In this document: positions 13,045 to 20,743 of the stretch, in pieces
How the letters are laid out: each line of letters begins with the position of its first letter
Numbering within the stretch: the first letter of the stretch is position 1
DNA from: a virus
Reading direction: 5' to 3' (one strand)
Virus record (IMG/VR): IMGVR_UViG_3300021405_000029
Coordinates: 1 to 39,528 of that record
DNA: 39,528 nucleotides
Position numbers and translations under genes: made by a program
Notes under the pieces: model-generated
Seen by the model: the letters and a program-made list of their open reading frames with translations, nothing else
Database searches by the model: none
What the model was told of the DNA's origin: nothing

Positions 13045-13541
13045 TGAGCGCGATAAGATTATACGAGATAGCTGACCAATATCAATTTTTGCTAAGCGAT
13101 CTTTATGACCACGAAACAGGTGTCGTCGATGAGACGGCACTTGCGAAATTAAACGAAATTCAAGATTCACTTGAAAATAAATGCATCAACATTACTCGGC
13201 TTTTCAAATCAATTGAAGCTGCTCAAGAGGCAATTGAGAAGGAACGCAAAGCAATGGCTGCACGTGAGAGTGCATTTAAAAACCAAGTGAAACGACTAAA
13301 AGAATATCTTTTAAGCAATATGGAGCGGTGCGACATCAAGAAAATTGAATGTCCCCAGTTCGTTATTGCCGTACAAAAGAATCCACCATCGGTTCAGATA
13401 GATGATGTAAATTTAATCCCATCTGAGTTCGATAAGGTCACAGTTGAGAAAGATATATCCAAAATTAAAGAAGCACTGAAAAATGGAGTTGTCATCCCGG
13501 GTGCGCGTCTGGTACAAGGTAACAGTTTACGTATCAGATAA
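13044..13541 (+). CDS. Siphovirus Gp157-family protein
   Basis: A 165-residue protein matching the Gp157 family. It has the N-terminal IRLYEIADQYQFLL, a long coiled-coil (about residues 55-95, with ERKAMAARESAFKNQVKRLK), and a C-terminal beta part ending with VVIPGARLVQGNSLRIR. Members have been linked to phage resistance in streptococci, but their molecular role is unclear. In many phages the gene sits next to RecT/Bet or single-strand binding protein genes, as it does here, suggesting a DNA metabolism link. Translation is coupled to bet. Confidence 0.85.
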   Translation: MSAIRLYEIADQYQFLLSDLYDHETGVVDETALAKLNEIQDSLENKCINITRLFKSIEAAQEAIEKERKAMAARESAFKNQVKRLKEYLLSNMERCDIKKIECPQFVIAVQKNPPSVQIDDVNLIPSEFDKVTVEKDISKIKEALKNGVVIPGARLVQGNSLRIR

Positions 13542-13545
13542 CCCT

Positions 13546-13626
13546 GGAGAGGTGTGTGAGCGGCAAAACAGGCAGACTGTAAATCTGTTGCCTCCGGCTA
13601 CGTAGGTTCGAGTCCTACTCTCTCCA
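13546..13626 (+). tRNA. tRNA-Tyr (GUA anticodon)
   Basis: An 81-base cloverleaf with a long variable arm as in bacterial tRNA-Tyr. Acceptor GGAGAGG (13546-13552) pairs with TCTCTCC (13619-13625), with one G-U at the base. The anticodon stem GCAGA/TCTGT has loop CTGTAAA (anticodon 13579-13581), and the T arm is GTAGG-TTCGAGT-CCTAC. The discriminator is A and the CCA end is not encoded. It lies just after the Gp157 stop inside the rightward operon. All usual conserved positions look intact, so it should function and decode UAU/UAC. Confidence 0.93.
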
Positions 13627-13644
13627 CAAATAAAAGGACGCTTT

Positions 13645-14346
13645 ATGGAGAACATTGTAATACTGGACACTGAGACAACGGGACTCGACGCTGCCAAAGG
13701 TAAAGTCCTTGAAGTCGCAGCTGTTTTTTATAATATACCGACTAGGAGTATTATTTCTCAAGTTTCTACACTTTGTTATGCGGAAGAAAACCCTGCTTAC
13801 GAAATCAATAGAATTGAGGTCAAATCCTTAAAATATACGCCTCCGATCATGGAGAATATGGCAATTGAACTTGTTAAATTAATGATGAGTAAGGCCGATG
13901 CTATCGTCGCGCATAATGCAGAGTTTGATAAAAAGTTTCTCGACACCGTTGTGGCTCTTCAGGAAGTTAGTCGCAACAAAAAGTGGATATGCACTCGTAA
14001 TGACGTGCAGTGGCCTATTAGAAAGGGTGTTCCGCTTAATCTTGTGCATATTTGCGTTGACCTTGGTGTGCCTATCGTCAATGCTCACCGCGCTTTGTCT
14101 GACTGTTTATTACTTGTTAATGCTCTTGAGTGCGTGGAGGACATGGAATTCTTCCTTGATAAATCGGGTAAAGGACGAATCACGTACCACGCAAAAGTGA
14201 ACTACGAACAAAGGCAAATTGTTAAAGAGGCCGGATTCCTGTGGGACAACCTCAATAAGGTCTGGCACGCCAAATTAACGCCCGAACAAGCAGCCACAAT
14301 GCCTTTCATGGTTTATCCAGCGGAAAACACTTGCTTATCGCAATAG
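13645..14346 (+). CDS. DnaQ-like 3'-5' exonuclease
   Basis: A 233-residue protein. Residues 1-165 form a DEDDh exonuclease: ExoI DTETTGLD (Asp8, Glu10), ExoII HNAEFD (residues 90-95, Asp95) and ExoIII HRALSD (His148, Asp153), so all catalytic residues are present. A short C-terminal module (about 175-225: ITYHAKVNYEQRQIVKEAGF...) with a Trp/Lys pattern resembles small appended domains on phage exonucleases. It may trim DNA ends for Bet-mediated annealing or proofread replication. AAAGGA lies about seven bases before the ATG, directly after the tRNA. Confidence 0.9.
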   Translation: MENIVILDTETTGLDAAKGKVLEVAAVFYNIPTRSIISQVSTLCYAEENPAYEINRIEVKSLKYTPPIMENMAIELVKLMMSKADAIVAHNAEFDKKFLDTVVALQEVSRNKKWICTRNDVQWPIRKGVPLNLVHICVDLGVPIVNAHRALSDCLLLVNALECVEDMEFFLDKSGKGRITYHAKVNYEQRQIVKEAGFLWDNLNKVWHAKLTPEQAATMPFMVYPAENTCLSQ

Positions 14347-14394
14347 TTCGCAGTAAAAAGATTTCAGCAATAAAATAATACCGTAGCAGGATTA

Positions 14395-14413
14395 TGGGGT
14401 GCTTGCCACCCCA
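14395..14413 (+). terminator. Stem-loop after exonuclease gene
   Basis: TGGGGTG and CACCCCA (14395-14401, 14407-14413) enclose the five-base loop CTTGC, with weaker outer pairing (AGCA/TGCT). It lies in the 104-base gap between the exonuclease and the small secreted protein. No T tract follows, so it may be a partial terminator or an mRNA structure. Confidence 0.4.
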
Positions 14414-14450
14414 ATTGCTGACCTCTCTATAGCCACAAGGAATGTGTGTT

Positions 14451-14657
14451 ATGAAAAAGTTAATTGCTATATTGTTTATAATTTTTGCCCTTCCCGCTTA
14501 TGCCGATTCAATCAAATGTTATTCTCACGGAAAACTCATCTATTCACGCCATGTTTATGATGTGACGTATACAGGAGAAGTCTACGTCTTCATTGAAGAA
14601 GCTAGCGATAAAATGGTAATTTTTAATGGCGATTGTGTTGCCAAAATTTACGGTTAG
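14451..14657 (+). CDS. Small secreted protein
   Basis: A 68-residue precursor with a clear Sec signal peptide (MKKLIAILFIIFALPAYA, cleavage after Ala-Tyr-Ala) and a mature part of about 50 residues with two Cys (SIKCYSHG, NGDCVAKIY), likely a single disulfide. AAGGA lies ten bases before this Met. An in-frame ATG nine bases earlier has no usable spacing. A small periplasmic protein of this type recurs in phages, but I know no function. Host envelope modification is a guess. Confidence 0.65.
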   Translation: MKKLIAILFIIFALPAYADSIKCYSHGKLIYSRHVYDVTYTGEVYVFIEEASDKMVIFNGDCVAKIYG

Positions 14658-14665
14658 GAGGCTTT

Positions 14666-14815
14666 ATGCCATTAAACAAAGGTAAGAGTAAGAAGGCTAT
14701 TTCTCAGAACATTAAAACTGAAATGGCTGCGGGTAAACCCCAAAAACAGGCGGTGGCTATTGCTTTAAACACCGCCCGTAAATCAGGTGCTCACATTCCT
14801 AAAAAGAAGAAGTAA
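14666..14815 (+). CDS. DUF6496-like small basic protein
   Basis: A 49-residue basic protein with a pattern I recognise from DUF6496: MPLNKGKSKKAISQNIKTEM, then PQKQAVAIALNTARKSG and a Lys-rich tail. The family is common in phages and mobile elements and uncharacterised; the repeated helix with Lys patches suggests nucleic acid binding. TAGGAGG lies five bases before the ATG. The longer upstream start is inside the previous gene. It ends directly against the convergent coiled-coil gene. Confidence 0.8.
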   Translation: MPLNKGKSKKAISQNIKTEMAAGKPQKQAVAIALNTARKSGAHIPKKKK

Positions 14816-15115
14816 TTAAGCAGCATCTTCTAATTTAGGTGAAAGTTCATCGACTTTCGCTTGAAGGTCAGCTTTTGCTTTTTCTAAATCTGCACATCTT
14901 TCATGAAACATTGCAACTTCTTGGTGTAACTTTTTGCATTGTTCTTCCATCAAAATGGTGCTAGCACGCAGATTAATATTTGCGTTAAAGAACTCATCGA
15001 GCGCTTGTTTTTGCGCTCTTAAGGTTCCCGAGAAGGAATGAACGGTTTGCTGCAATTGTGCATTTTCAGCTTGCAAGTGTCTAATTTTTTCATCTTTCAA
15101 AGCATGTTCTGACAT
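14816..15115 (-). CDS. Coiled-coil protein at end of fibre operon
   Basis: A 99-residue protein that is almost entirely a heptad-like coiled coil (HLQAENAQLQQTVHSF, CADLEKAKADLQAKVDELS). AAGGA lies upstream of the ATG. It is last in the leftward virion operon, after the fibre genes, and could be a fibre chaperone, trimerisation factor or minor structural protein. This is inference from position only. Confidence 0.65.
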   Translation of the reverse strand: MSEHALKDEKIRHLQAENAQLQQTVHSFSGTLRAQKQALDEFFNANINLRASTILMEEQCKKLHQEVAMFHERCADLEKAKADLQAKVDELSPKLEDAA

Positions 15116-15141
15116 AACAATTCCTTATGTTTAATTTAAAA

Positions 15142-16386
15142 TTAAGCTACTCGTTGTACCAATACAGAAATATTTACAGTACCTGTACCCCAATCGGTGG
15201 TGCCTCCAGAATATACCGCATAGATTGCAGCGCCTGCAACGCTAGATGTATTCATTGCAACTGCACCTGCTAATGGGTTACCTGTTCCGCCCCAGATGGT
15301 ATTAATTGGTGTTCCAAGTAATGCAGCGGTAATCCCAGCATTATTGAATACGGTTGTACCATCGGTAACGGTTACCAATCTATCACCACCACCAGAGAAA
15401 CCTGAAGCACTATAGTTCACGCGAATATCACGAACCTTATATTGCTTGGATCCACTGGAAGCTTGAATCGCGATATGGCCAGAAGTAGCAAGACCTGCAG
15501 CTGTCAAAGGAACATCAATCCACACTAGATCGGAAATAGCATCTGGTGAGGTTAATGAAGAGGTTTGTACGTTAGCTGCTGCGAAACCTGCGTCTTGAAC
15601 TAAACCTGCAGTGCCTGAAGCTTTAACCAAGTTTCCGTTAACTAATGCTGCAGGAGCCAATACAAAGTCAGCTGTAGCAGTAGCAGGATCAGGAATAGAA
15701 ATTACAGATGCTTGACCCATCGCAACGTTTGTTACGGTGGTGTTTGTATTTCCTGTATTTGCAGCGGCTAAGAATATTAACGAACCTTTAGCAGCTGTCG
15801 TTGGGAATAATTGAACCTGAGCATTATTGCCACCTGCAGCGGAACCGCCGACAAAATTACCTAATGTCGCGATAAAACTACCGGTTGCAGCAGTAATACC
15901 AAAACCTGTGGTTGTAGTCGTGCTTGGGTTTCCGATAGTTCCTGCGGTATCTAAGAATACAGCTAACCCGTTATTTGTAACGGCAGCGCTTGCCATAACA
16001 ACTTTTGTTTTAGCAGCGTTAGAAGGAGAATAACCAGAATCCTTAATCTGTCCGCCAGTTCCATTGAAGTTAGCGAAATCATTGGAAACCACAGGAAGTA
16101 AAACGTTACCTGGGTTATCCCAAATCACCAATGTATAGCCAGATGCTTGACTATAGGTAAGCTGGAATATTCCAAATGTTCCAAGCTGTGTGGCAGGATT
16201 GTAATTGTATAACGCTTCAAAAATATCAGTTGGGAATATAGGATTTCCCAAAACGTTTTGATTATTGAGATATCCTGCAGTTGTAATCGTTGCAAGGTTA
16301 TCAGTTGTAACCATTGTATTTCGACGTGGATTTACTTGATCGCCAGTTAAACCCGTAACATTCACATTAAACGATAAAATTCCCAT
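15142..16386 (-). CDS. Putative tail fibre / receptor-binding protein 3
   Basis: A 414-residue Gly/Ala/Thr-rich, beta-rich protein. The N-terminus (MGILSFNVNVTGLTG, then VTTDNLATITTAGYLN) looks like a short virion-attachment part. The C-terminal 140 residues form a defined module (YKVRDIRVNYSASGFSGGGD, then VTVTDGTTVF and WGTGTVNISVLVQ), similar to C-terminal binding domains in other phage fibres. AAGGAG lies seven bases before the ATG. It follows two other fibre genes, consistent with a set of alternative or co-assembled receptor-binding proteins. Confidence 0.7.
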   Translation of the reverse strand: MGILSFNVNVTGLTGDQVNPRRNTMVTTDNLATITTAGYLNNQNVLGNPIFPTDIFEALYNYNPATQLGTFGIFQLTYSQASGYTLVIWDNPGNVLLPVVSNDFANFNGTGGQIKDSGYSPSNAAKTKVVMASAAVTNNGLAVFLDTAGTIGNPSTTTTTGFGITAATGSFIATLGNFVGGSAAGGNNAQVQLFPTTAAKGSLIFLAAANTGNTNTTVTNVAMGQASVISIPDPATATADFVLAPAALVNGNLVKASGTAGLVQDAGFAAANVQTSSLTSPDAISDLVWIDVPLTAAGLATSGHIAIQASSGSKQYKVRDIRVNYSASGFSGGGDRLVTVTDGTTVFNNAGITAALLGTPINTIWGGTGNPLAGAVAMNTSSVAGAAIYAVYSGGTTDWGTGTVNISVLVQRVA

Positions 16387-16409
16387 TTTGAAACTCCTTT
16401 TTCAAAAAA

Positions 16410-18281
16410 TTAACCTAGTAAGTAAATCCCCATTGTGGTTGAACCAGCATTTGCAGCACCGGTCGTCAAATTGATATTTTTTGTAGCATGACCTGCAACA
16501 ACTAAGTGAGGTTGCAATGTATCGCCAGCAGTACAGTTAACCGCAACTGTGGTTGTAAATACATATTCACCTGATGCTTGAATTCCATGCAAAGTTGTTA
16601 ACTGAGTTAGATAATATCCATTTGTCGTACTTCCGGTTCTAGCTAAGTAAACTTGCAGCGTGGTGTTATCGTTAGCTAAGTTCCCTAAATCCATACCGAG
16701 AGTAACAAGATAAATACCAGTTACAGGCGCTGTGAATATGCCAGATGCAAAGTCACTATTTCTGTCGGTACTAGCCGTCATAACAATTGGATAGTCTGTG
16801 CCATCCCCTGTCACACCAGATGCAGTGCCGTTTAGGTATGCATAAACAAGTGATTTCATAACAGCACCACCTGCAGAAACAGGATAGCTAAGCGCTATTG
16901 TTCCAGTAGATGTAATCGTGCCACCAGTTAAACCTGTACCTGCAGTAATGCTTGTTACAGTTCCTCCATTACCAAATTTCAAGAAATTAAAACTTGTAAC
17001 GTCAACAGCAACAATTGTATTAGTGTTATACCATCCTGTTCCTGCTAATGTATTACCGTTTTGAACAACAATAACACCCGTGTCATTAATTTCTGTCGGT
17101 GTATCATAATCAGTATCACGAGTTAACACCCAGTTAGTCGCCCCAGATCCAGCATTTGTGACAACATAAATTCCTTCATTTGCTGCTGTCATTCCTGTAG
17201 CTGTATTTTTAATTAAAACGCTAGAACCAACAGGTGGATTAACACCATCTAATGCGAAAGTTGCTTGAGTACCTGCATTAGTAAGAGTTGCTCCAACACC
17301 AGCTCCTACTTGTGTTACGGTTCCAAGTGTTGCTGCGGATGCTGCATAAACGGAAGTTCCTGACAGTGAATTATTATCAACATAATTTTTTGTCGCTGCA
17401 TCTTGTGGATTTGTAGGATCGACAACATTAATTATGGTATGCGTACCCATATTTAATGTTTGTCCTAGTGTTCCCAATGCTGTGATATTTCCTTGAACCG
17501 CAGCAGGAAGTGTTGAACTAATTGCAGGGATGCCGCCTGCGCCGGTAATCAATACTCCATTGTTTGCTGTTGCCAATCCTGCAACAACGTTTGCAGATGA
17601 AGAATAGAGAAGTTGATTGATTGTGGTGGTTAACGGATAAGCAGCAGTTGACCATGCAGGTGTTCCGCTTGCTGTTGCAGAGAGGAAAGTTCCCGTTGTT
17701 CCTGATCCTGCTAAAATAGAAGGAACGCCCGTATTACTTGTAACTAATACACCACCATTTCCTGTCGCTAAACCCGTAACCGTATTCGTTCCAGAGGAAT
17801 AGAGAAGTTGATTGATTGTGGTCGTAGTTGGGTAAGTGGCAGTTGTCCAACCGGGAGCTGTCGTTCCTGTGGATTGGAAGATTTGCCCTGAAGAACCTAC
17901 TGCAGAAATTGCCATTGCAGAAGCACCGGAGTAAACAACACCACCCGCAGCTGCTGTTAACGCCGCACCCGTTCCACCTTGTGCCAAAGAAACAGGGATT
18001 GTGATATCAGATGCTGCCATCCATACAGCTGTTGCTGCGTTACCACTTGTCGTACAGACATAGAGAATGTGATTCGTAGTATCCCAACACATCTGGTAAA
18101 TAACACCAGCCACAGAACCGTTAGGATTTCCAGCGTTATTCAAAACCATATTGGCTAAGAACAATGTGAAAACCTGTCCTAATGTTTCCTGTACCGACGT
18201 TCCTGCTTGAACAGCTGCAATAATATCCGCAAGGTTCGCATTAGTAACCGTGGGTAATTGACTAAATTTTTCATTTGCCAT
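16410..18281 (-). CDS. Putative tail fibre with C1q-like tip 2
   Basis: A 623-residue protein. The N-terminal about 90 residues (FSQLPTVTNANLADIIAAV...) form the probable attachment module, then come low-complexity Thr/Gly/Ala repeats. Two near-identical units of about 65 residues (each with TINQLLYSS...GLAT.N.GVL) are encoded by DNA with an exact 26-base repeat at 17602-17627 and 17797-17822. Residues 470-623 resemble a C1q/TNF-like trimer (SDFASGIFTAPVTGIYLVTL). AAGGA lies seven bases before the ATG. Role: host surface recognition. Confidence 0.75.
   Translation of the reverse strand: MANEKFSQLPTVTNANLADIIAAVQAGTSVQETLGQVFTLFLANMVLNNAGNPNGSVAGVIYQMCWDTTNHILYVCTTSGNAATAVWMAASDITIPVSLAQGGTGAALTAAAGGVVYSGASAMAISAVGSSGQIFQSTGTTAPGWTTATYPTTTTINQLLYSSGTNTVTGLATGNGGVLVTSNTGVPSILAGSGTTGTFLSATASGTPAWSTAAYPLTTTINQLLYSSSANVVAGLATANNGVLITGAGGIPAISSTLPAAVQGNITALGTLGQTLNMGTHTIINVVDPTNPQDAATKNYVDNNSLSGTSVYAASAATLGTVTQVGAGVGATLTNAGTQATFALDGVNPPVGSSVLIKNTATGMTAANEGIYVVTNAGSGATNWVLTRDTDYDTPTEINDTGVIVVQNGNTLAGTGWYNTNTIVAVDVTSFNFLKFGNGGTVTSITAGTGLTGGTITSTGTIALSYPVSAGGAVMKSLVYAYLNGTASGVTGDGTDYPIVMTASTDRNSDFASGIFTAPVTGIYLVTLGMDLGNLANDNTTLQVYLARTGSTTNGYYLTQLTTLHGIQASGEYVFTTTVAVNCTAGDTLQPHLVVAGHATKNINLTTGAANAGSTTMGIYLLG
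17602..17822. repeat. Repeated unit in fibre gene
   Basis: An exact 26-base match at 17602-17627 and 17797-17822, 195 bases (65 codons) apart and in frame, with weaker similarity over the rest of the unit. Such in-frame units can expand or shrink by recombination and so change fibre length. Confidence 0.75.
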
Positions 18282-18294
18282 ATTAACATCCTTG

Positions 18295-18441
18295 TTAATT
18301 CGTAATTAAAAAGTTTCCATCTTCCGTAATTAAATTTTTACTATCCTCTGTTATCAAATAAGTTGATATCGGAGGCAGTTGTGAACTTGTCAATTTATCC
18401 TGTCCCACAAAAAGTGAATCAGTCAAAACATTAAAGTTCAC
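18295..18441 (-). CDS. 48-aa ITEDG-repeat peptide
   Basis: A short frame starting at GTG, 16 bases after the stop of the 114-aa gene. It encodes NFNVLTDSLFVGQDKL, then YLITEDSKNLITEDG and a final ITN. The ITED(G/S) repeat also appears in the gp10-like protein of this genome (about residues 433-470), where the units run ITEDG-KK-YITEGG-PIFFTTEDG-EILITEDG. The frame stays open upstream through the end of the 114-aa gene in the +1 frame, so a C-terminal extension by frameshifting is another reading. The ribosome-binding site for the GTG is poor. Confidence 0.45.
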   Translation of the reverse strand: MNFNVLTDSLFVGQDKLTSSQLPPISTYLITEDSKNLITEDGNFLITN

Positions 18442-18457
18442 CCCAAATGTAAAAAAG

Positions 18458-18802
18458 TTACGGGACTGCATAGAGTGCTATCCCCACATCTTGTCCAGTT
18501 GCATTGTTATTAAAGCAACTGATCGTATCACCTGCTTTGACTTTCAATTGCGCTGGCAATAAGAATGAGTTGGTACTTGCAAATGTAGAACCTGCAGGAG
18601 CCGCCGCTGTATGATTAACAGAAACCCAAATATCAGAACCGGGCTGAAATGAAAACACTGCAATCCAATTTTCATTACTGGATGGAACCGTAATACTTTG
18701 CGCAACACCCGATGCAATCGTTGCTGAATACATCAAATCAGACAATGCAGGTGCATACGCAGGATAACCCTGCACATCTCTTCCAAAATTTAATTGGATC
18801 AT
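18458..18802 (-). CDS. Small virion-type protein
   Basis: A 114-residue beta-rich protein (SITVPSSNENWIAVFSFQPG, SDIWVSVNHTAAAPAGSTF, LKVKAGDTISCFNN). The pattern is like small structural proteins near fibre genes in other phages that form beta-sandwiches. AAGGA lies twelve bases before the ATG. It sits between fibre genes 1 and 2, so a fibre-associated or decoration role is likely but unproven. Confidence 0.65.
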   Translation of the reverse strand: MIQLNFGRDVQGYPAYAPALSDLMYSATIASGVAQSITVPSSNENWIAVFSFQPGSDIWVSVNHTAAAPAGSTFASTNSFLLPAQLKVKAGDTISCFNNNATGQDVGIALYAVP

Positions 18803-18818
18803 AGTAAAGTCCTTTTAC

Positions 18819-20693
18819 TTATAATTTGAAAAATACATTCCCAAATGTTGTCGGTTGTAAAACATTAAATGGCGTACTACTTCCTGTAGACGATGTTGTT
18901 GTATTTGAGCTATTCGTATCGTTATGTCCGCCACCGGAACTTAAAATATTTGGAACCAAAGAAATCGGAACCGTATGCGTATGTGCAACAAGTTCTGCAA
19001 GAGTCATCTGGTGAGCGCTTTCACCCATATAGATGCCAAGTGCAGGCACCACACTATTCGTTCCACTTCCGTTAGAACTAAATGTAACGAGTGGTGAACC
19101 TGCATTCGCATTAATAAGATTTGCTGCTAACTGAATGGCAGTCGTACTATTTGTTGGGTTATAGACATAATAAATTGTATTAGCGGATAACCCTGTAGGT
19201 AATCCACCTGTTGTTGTTAACTGTAAAGCCGTACCGGTTGTTAAAATAATTCCAGCAGGATTTGTTAAATTCAATATTGTATTGCTCGTACCGAATGCGA
19301 CTGTAAATACGAGAGCTGTGTTAAATGCAGGATTTAATCCCGCAACAACACGGCCTAAATTTCTTGTTAAAGTTATCGTTTTATTCGCGGTGAAATCAGT
19401 ATAAGCGGCAGCGGTAGTATTTCCCGGAGAAGTTCTTCCCCCAGATACTGGCGCCCAGTTATCTAAAACACTTGTGTAAATTAAATTGTAAAGAGGCCAC
19501 GTATCATTATTAGCCCTTGATGTTGCAGATGATGAACTATTGCCAATCGTTCCGTCATTCGCTGGAACCCAACCAAACGGAAGAAATGAATTTAAACTTG
19601 TTCTATAGTCACCTGTTCTTGGTGAATCGATAACCGTTCCGATTTGATCGTAAGTATCAAAATCATTATCAGGAACCGTATCACTTAAATAGATTGATGG
19701 CTTTGTGTGGTTAATATTACAAGTAACCGCTAAAGGATACTGAACTTGAATGAAGTAAGCATCATCACCACCAGCACCTAAACTTGCAGTTGATGCATCA
19801 GGAAATGTGAATGGCACTATGAACTTCTGAAAATCATTATTTAAAATGATCCTCTTAATTAAAACCGGAGCAGGCTGTGAAAGCGCACCTGTTCCTAAGA
19901 ATTGATAGATGTAAAGATCAAGATAATTATTTGGATTTCCCGCAACATTCTGAGCTTGAATTACAAGAGAAGCTGTTACGTTCTGTAATTGTTTTACATG
20001 CAAGGATACAGGATATTGAATACACTTTTGTGTTTCACCTGCTTGCGCACCATTACATTGAAATCCTAAGAAAAATTCTGGAGTAATGTCATTATCAAGT
20101 TGTTCTGTCATCAAACTAAATGCTATTGCATCGTTTGCGCCTGTCACATTCTTCAAGAAACGAATATCACCATTCGTATAACCATCATGCTGGCTAGGCG
20201 CAATAATTTGATTTAGTACGTTAGTAGCATTCAAAGAACCAATATTACGCCAGTAAGTATTATTGATAATGTAATTGCGAAACGTAGGAGATGTTGCCGT
20301 TGGCGAAACATTCGATGGCGTGAACGGAAAGTTTTCTCGCGTAAATTGCAACGTAGCAGGATTACCGTTTGAGTCCACACTATAAACTGTTATGTAATAA
20401 GCTTCAGGCGTATTCTCATCACTTTCTTCAAACGGGTAATAAAATGGAATTACGTCATTTCCGTTTGGATCTTGAATCGTTCCAACAGAACTTAAGGAAA
20501 GAGGGTTATCTAAGGGAATGTAAGTATAAGCGCCCGGTGTTCCTGTTTGGTAATACCAGTTCTTGTAGGTCTGTCTTGCCGTATCAACGAATAGCGATAC
20601 GATGCCGCCTGCCAATGGAGTACCGAGGACTTTGTCCACGATATAATCCTGTAGCATCGGTGCAGCAATAAGTAAATCTGGATTAATAGCCAT
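18819..20693 (-). CDS. Tail fibre with collar-like C-terminus 1
   Basis: A 624-residue protein. The N-terminal 130 residues (PDLLIAAPMLQDYIVDKVLG...YKNWYYQTGTPGAYTYIPL) fit a virion-attachment domain. A middle beta-rich region (150-350) resembles carbohydrate-binding folds, and the C-terminal 75 residues (YMGESAHQMTLAELVAHTHT, a Ser/Thr/Gly-rich loop, FNVLQPTTFGN) match the phage tail-collar type of T4 gp12-like fibres. GGAG lies eight bases before the ATG. It directly follows the ejection proteins and is probably the first of three fibres. Confidence 0.75.
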   Translation of the reverse strand: MAINPDLLIAAPMLQDYIVDKVLGTPLAGGIVSLFVDTARQTYKNWYYQTGTPGAYTYIPLDNPLSLSSVGTIQDPNGNDVIPFYYPFEESDENTPEAYYITVYSVDSNGNPATLQFTRENFPFTPSNVSPTATSPTFRNYIINNTYWRNIGSLNATNVLNQIIAPSQHDGYTNGDIRFLKNVTGANDAIAFSLMTEQLDNDITPEFFLGFQCNGAQAGETQKCIQYPVSLHVKQLQNVTASLVIQAQNVAGNPNNYLDLYIYQFLGTGALSQPAPVLIKRIILNNDFQKFIVPFTFPDASTASLGAGGDDAYFIQVQYPLAVTCNINHTKPSIYLSDTVPDNDFDTYDQIGTVIDSPRTGDYRTSLNSFLPFGWVPANDGTIGNSSSSATSRANNDTWPLYNLIYTSVLDNWAPVSGGRTSPGNTTAAAYTDFTANKTITLTRNLGRVVAGLNPAFNTALVFTVAFGTSNTILNLTNPAGIILTTGTALQLTTTGGLPTGLSANTIYYVYNPTNSTTAIQLAANLINANAGSPLVTFSSNGSGTNSVVPALGIYMGESAHQMTLAELVAHTHTVPISLVPNILSSGGGHNDTNSSNTTTSSTGSSTPFNVLQPTTFGNVFFKL

Positions 20694-20743
20694 TCCTTGA
20701 CTCCATTACATCCACATCAATCCGTTGATAGCTAGAGTATAAA

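Noticed and set aside
13546-13626. Suppressor tRNA
   Set aside because: The anticodon is GTA, decoding ordinary Tyr codons; no sign of stop-codon reassignment in the genes.
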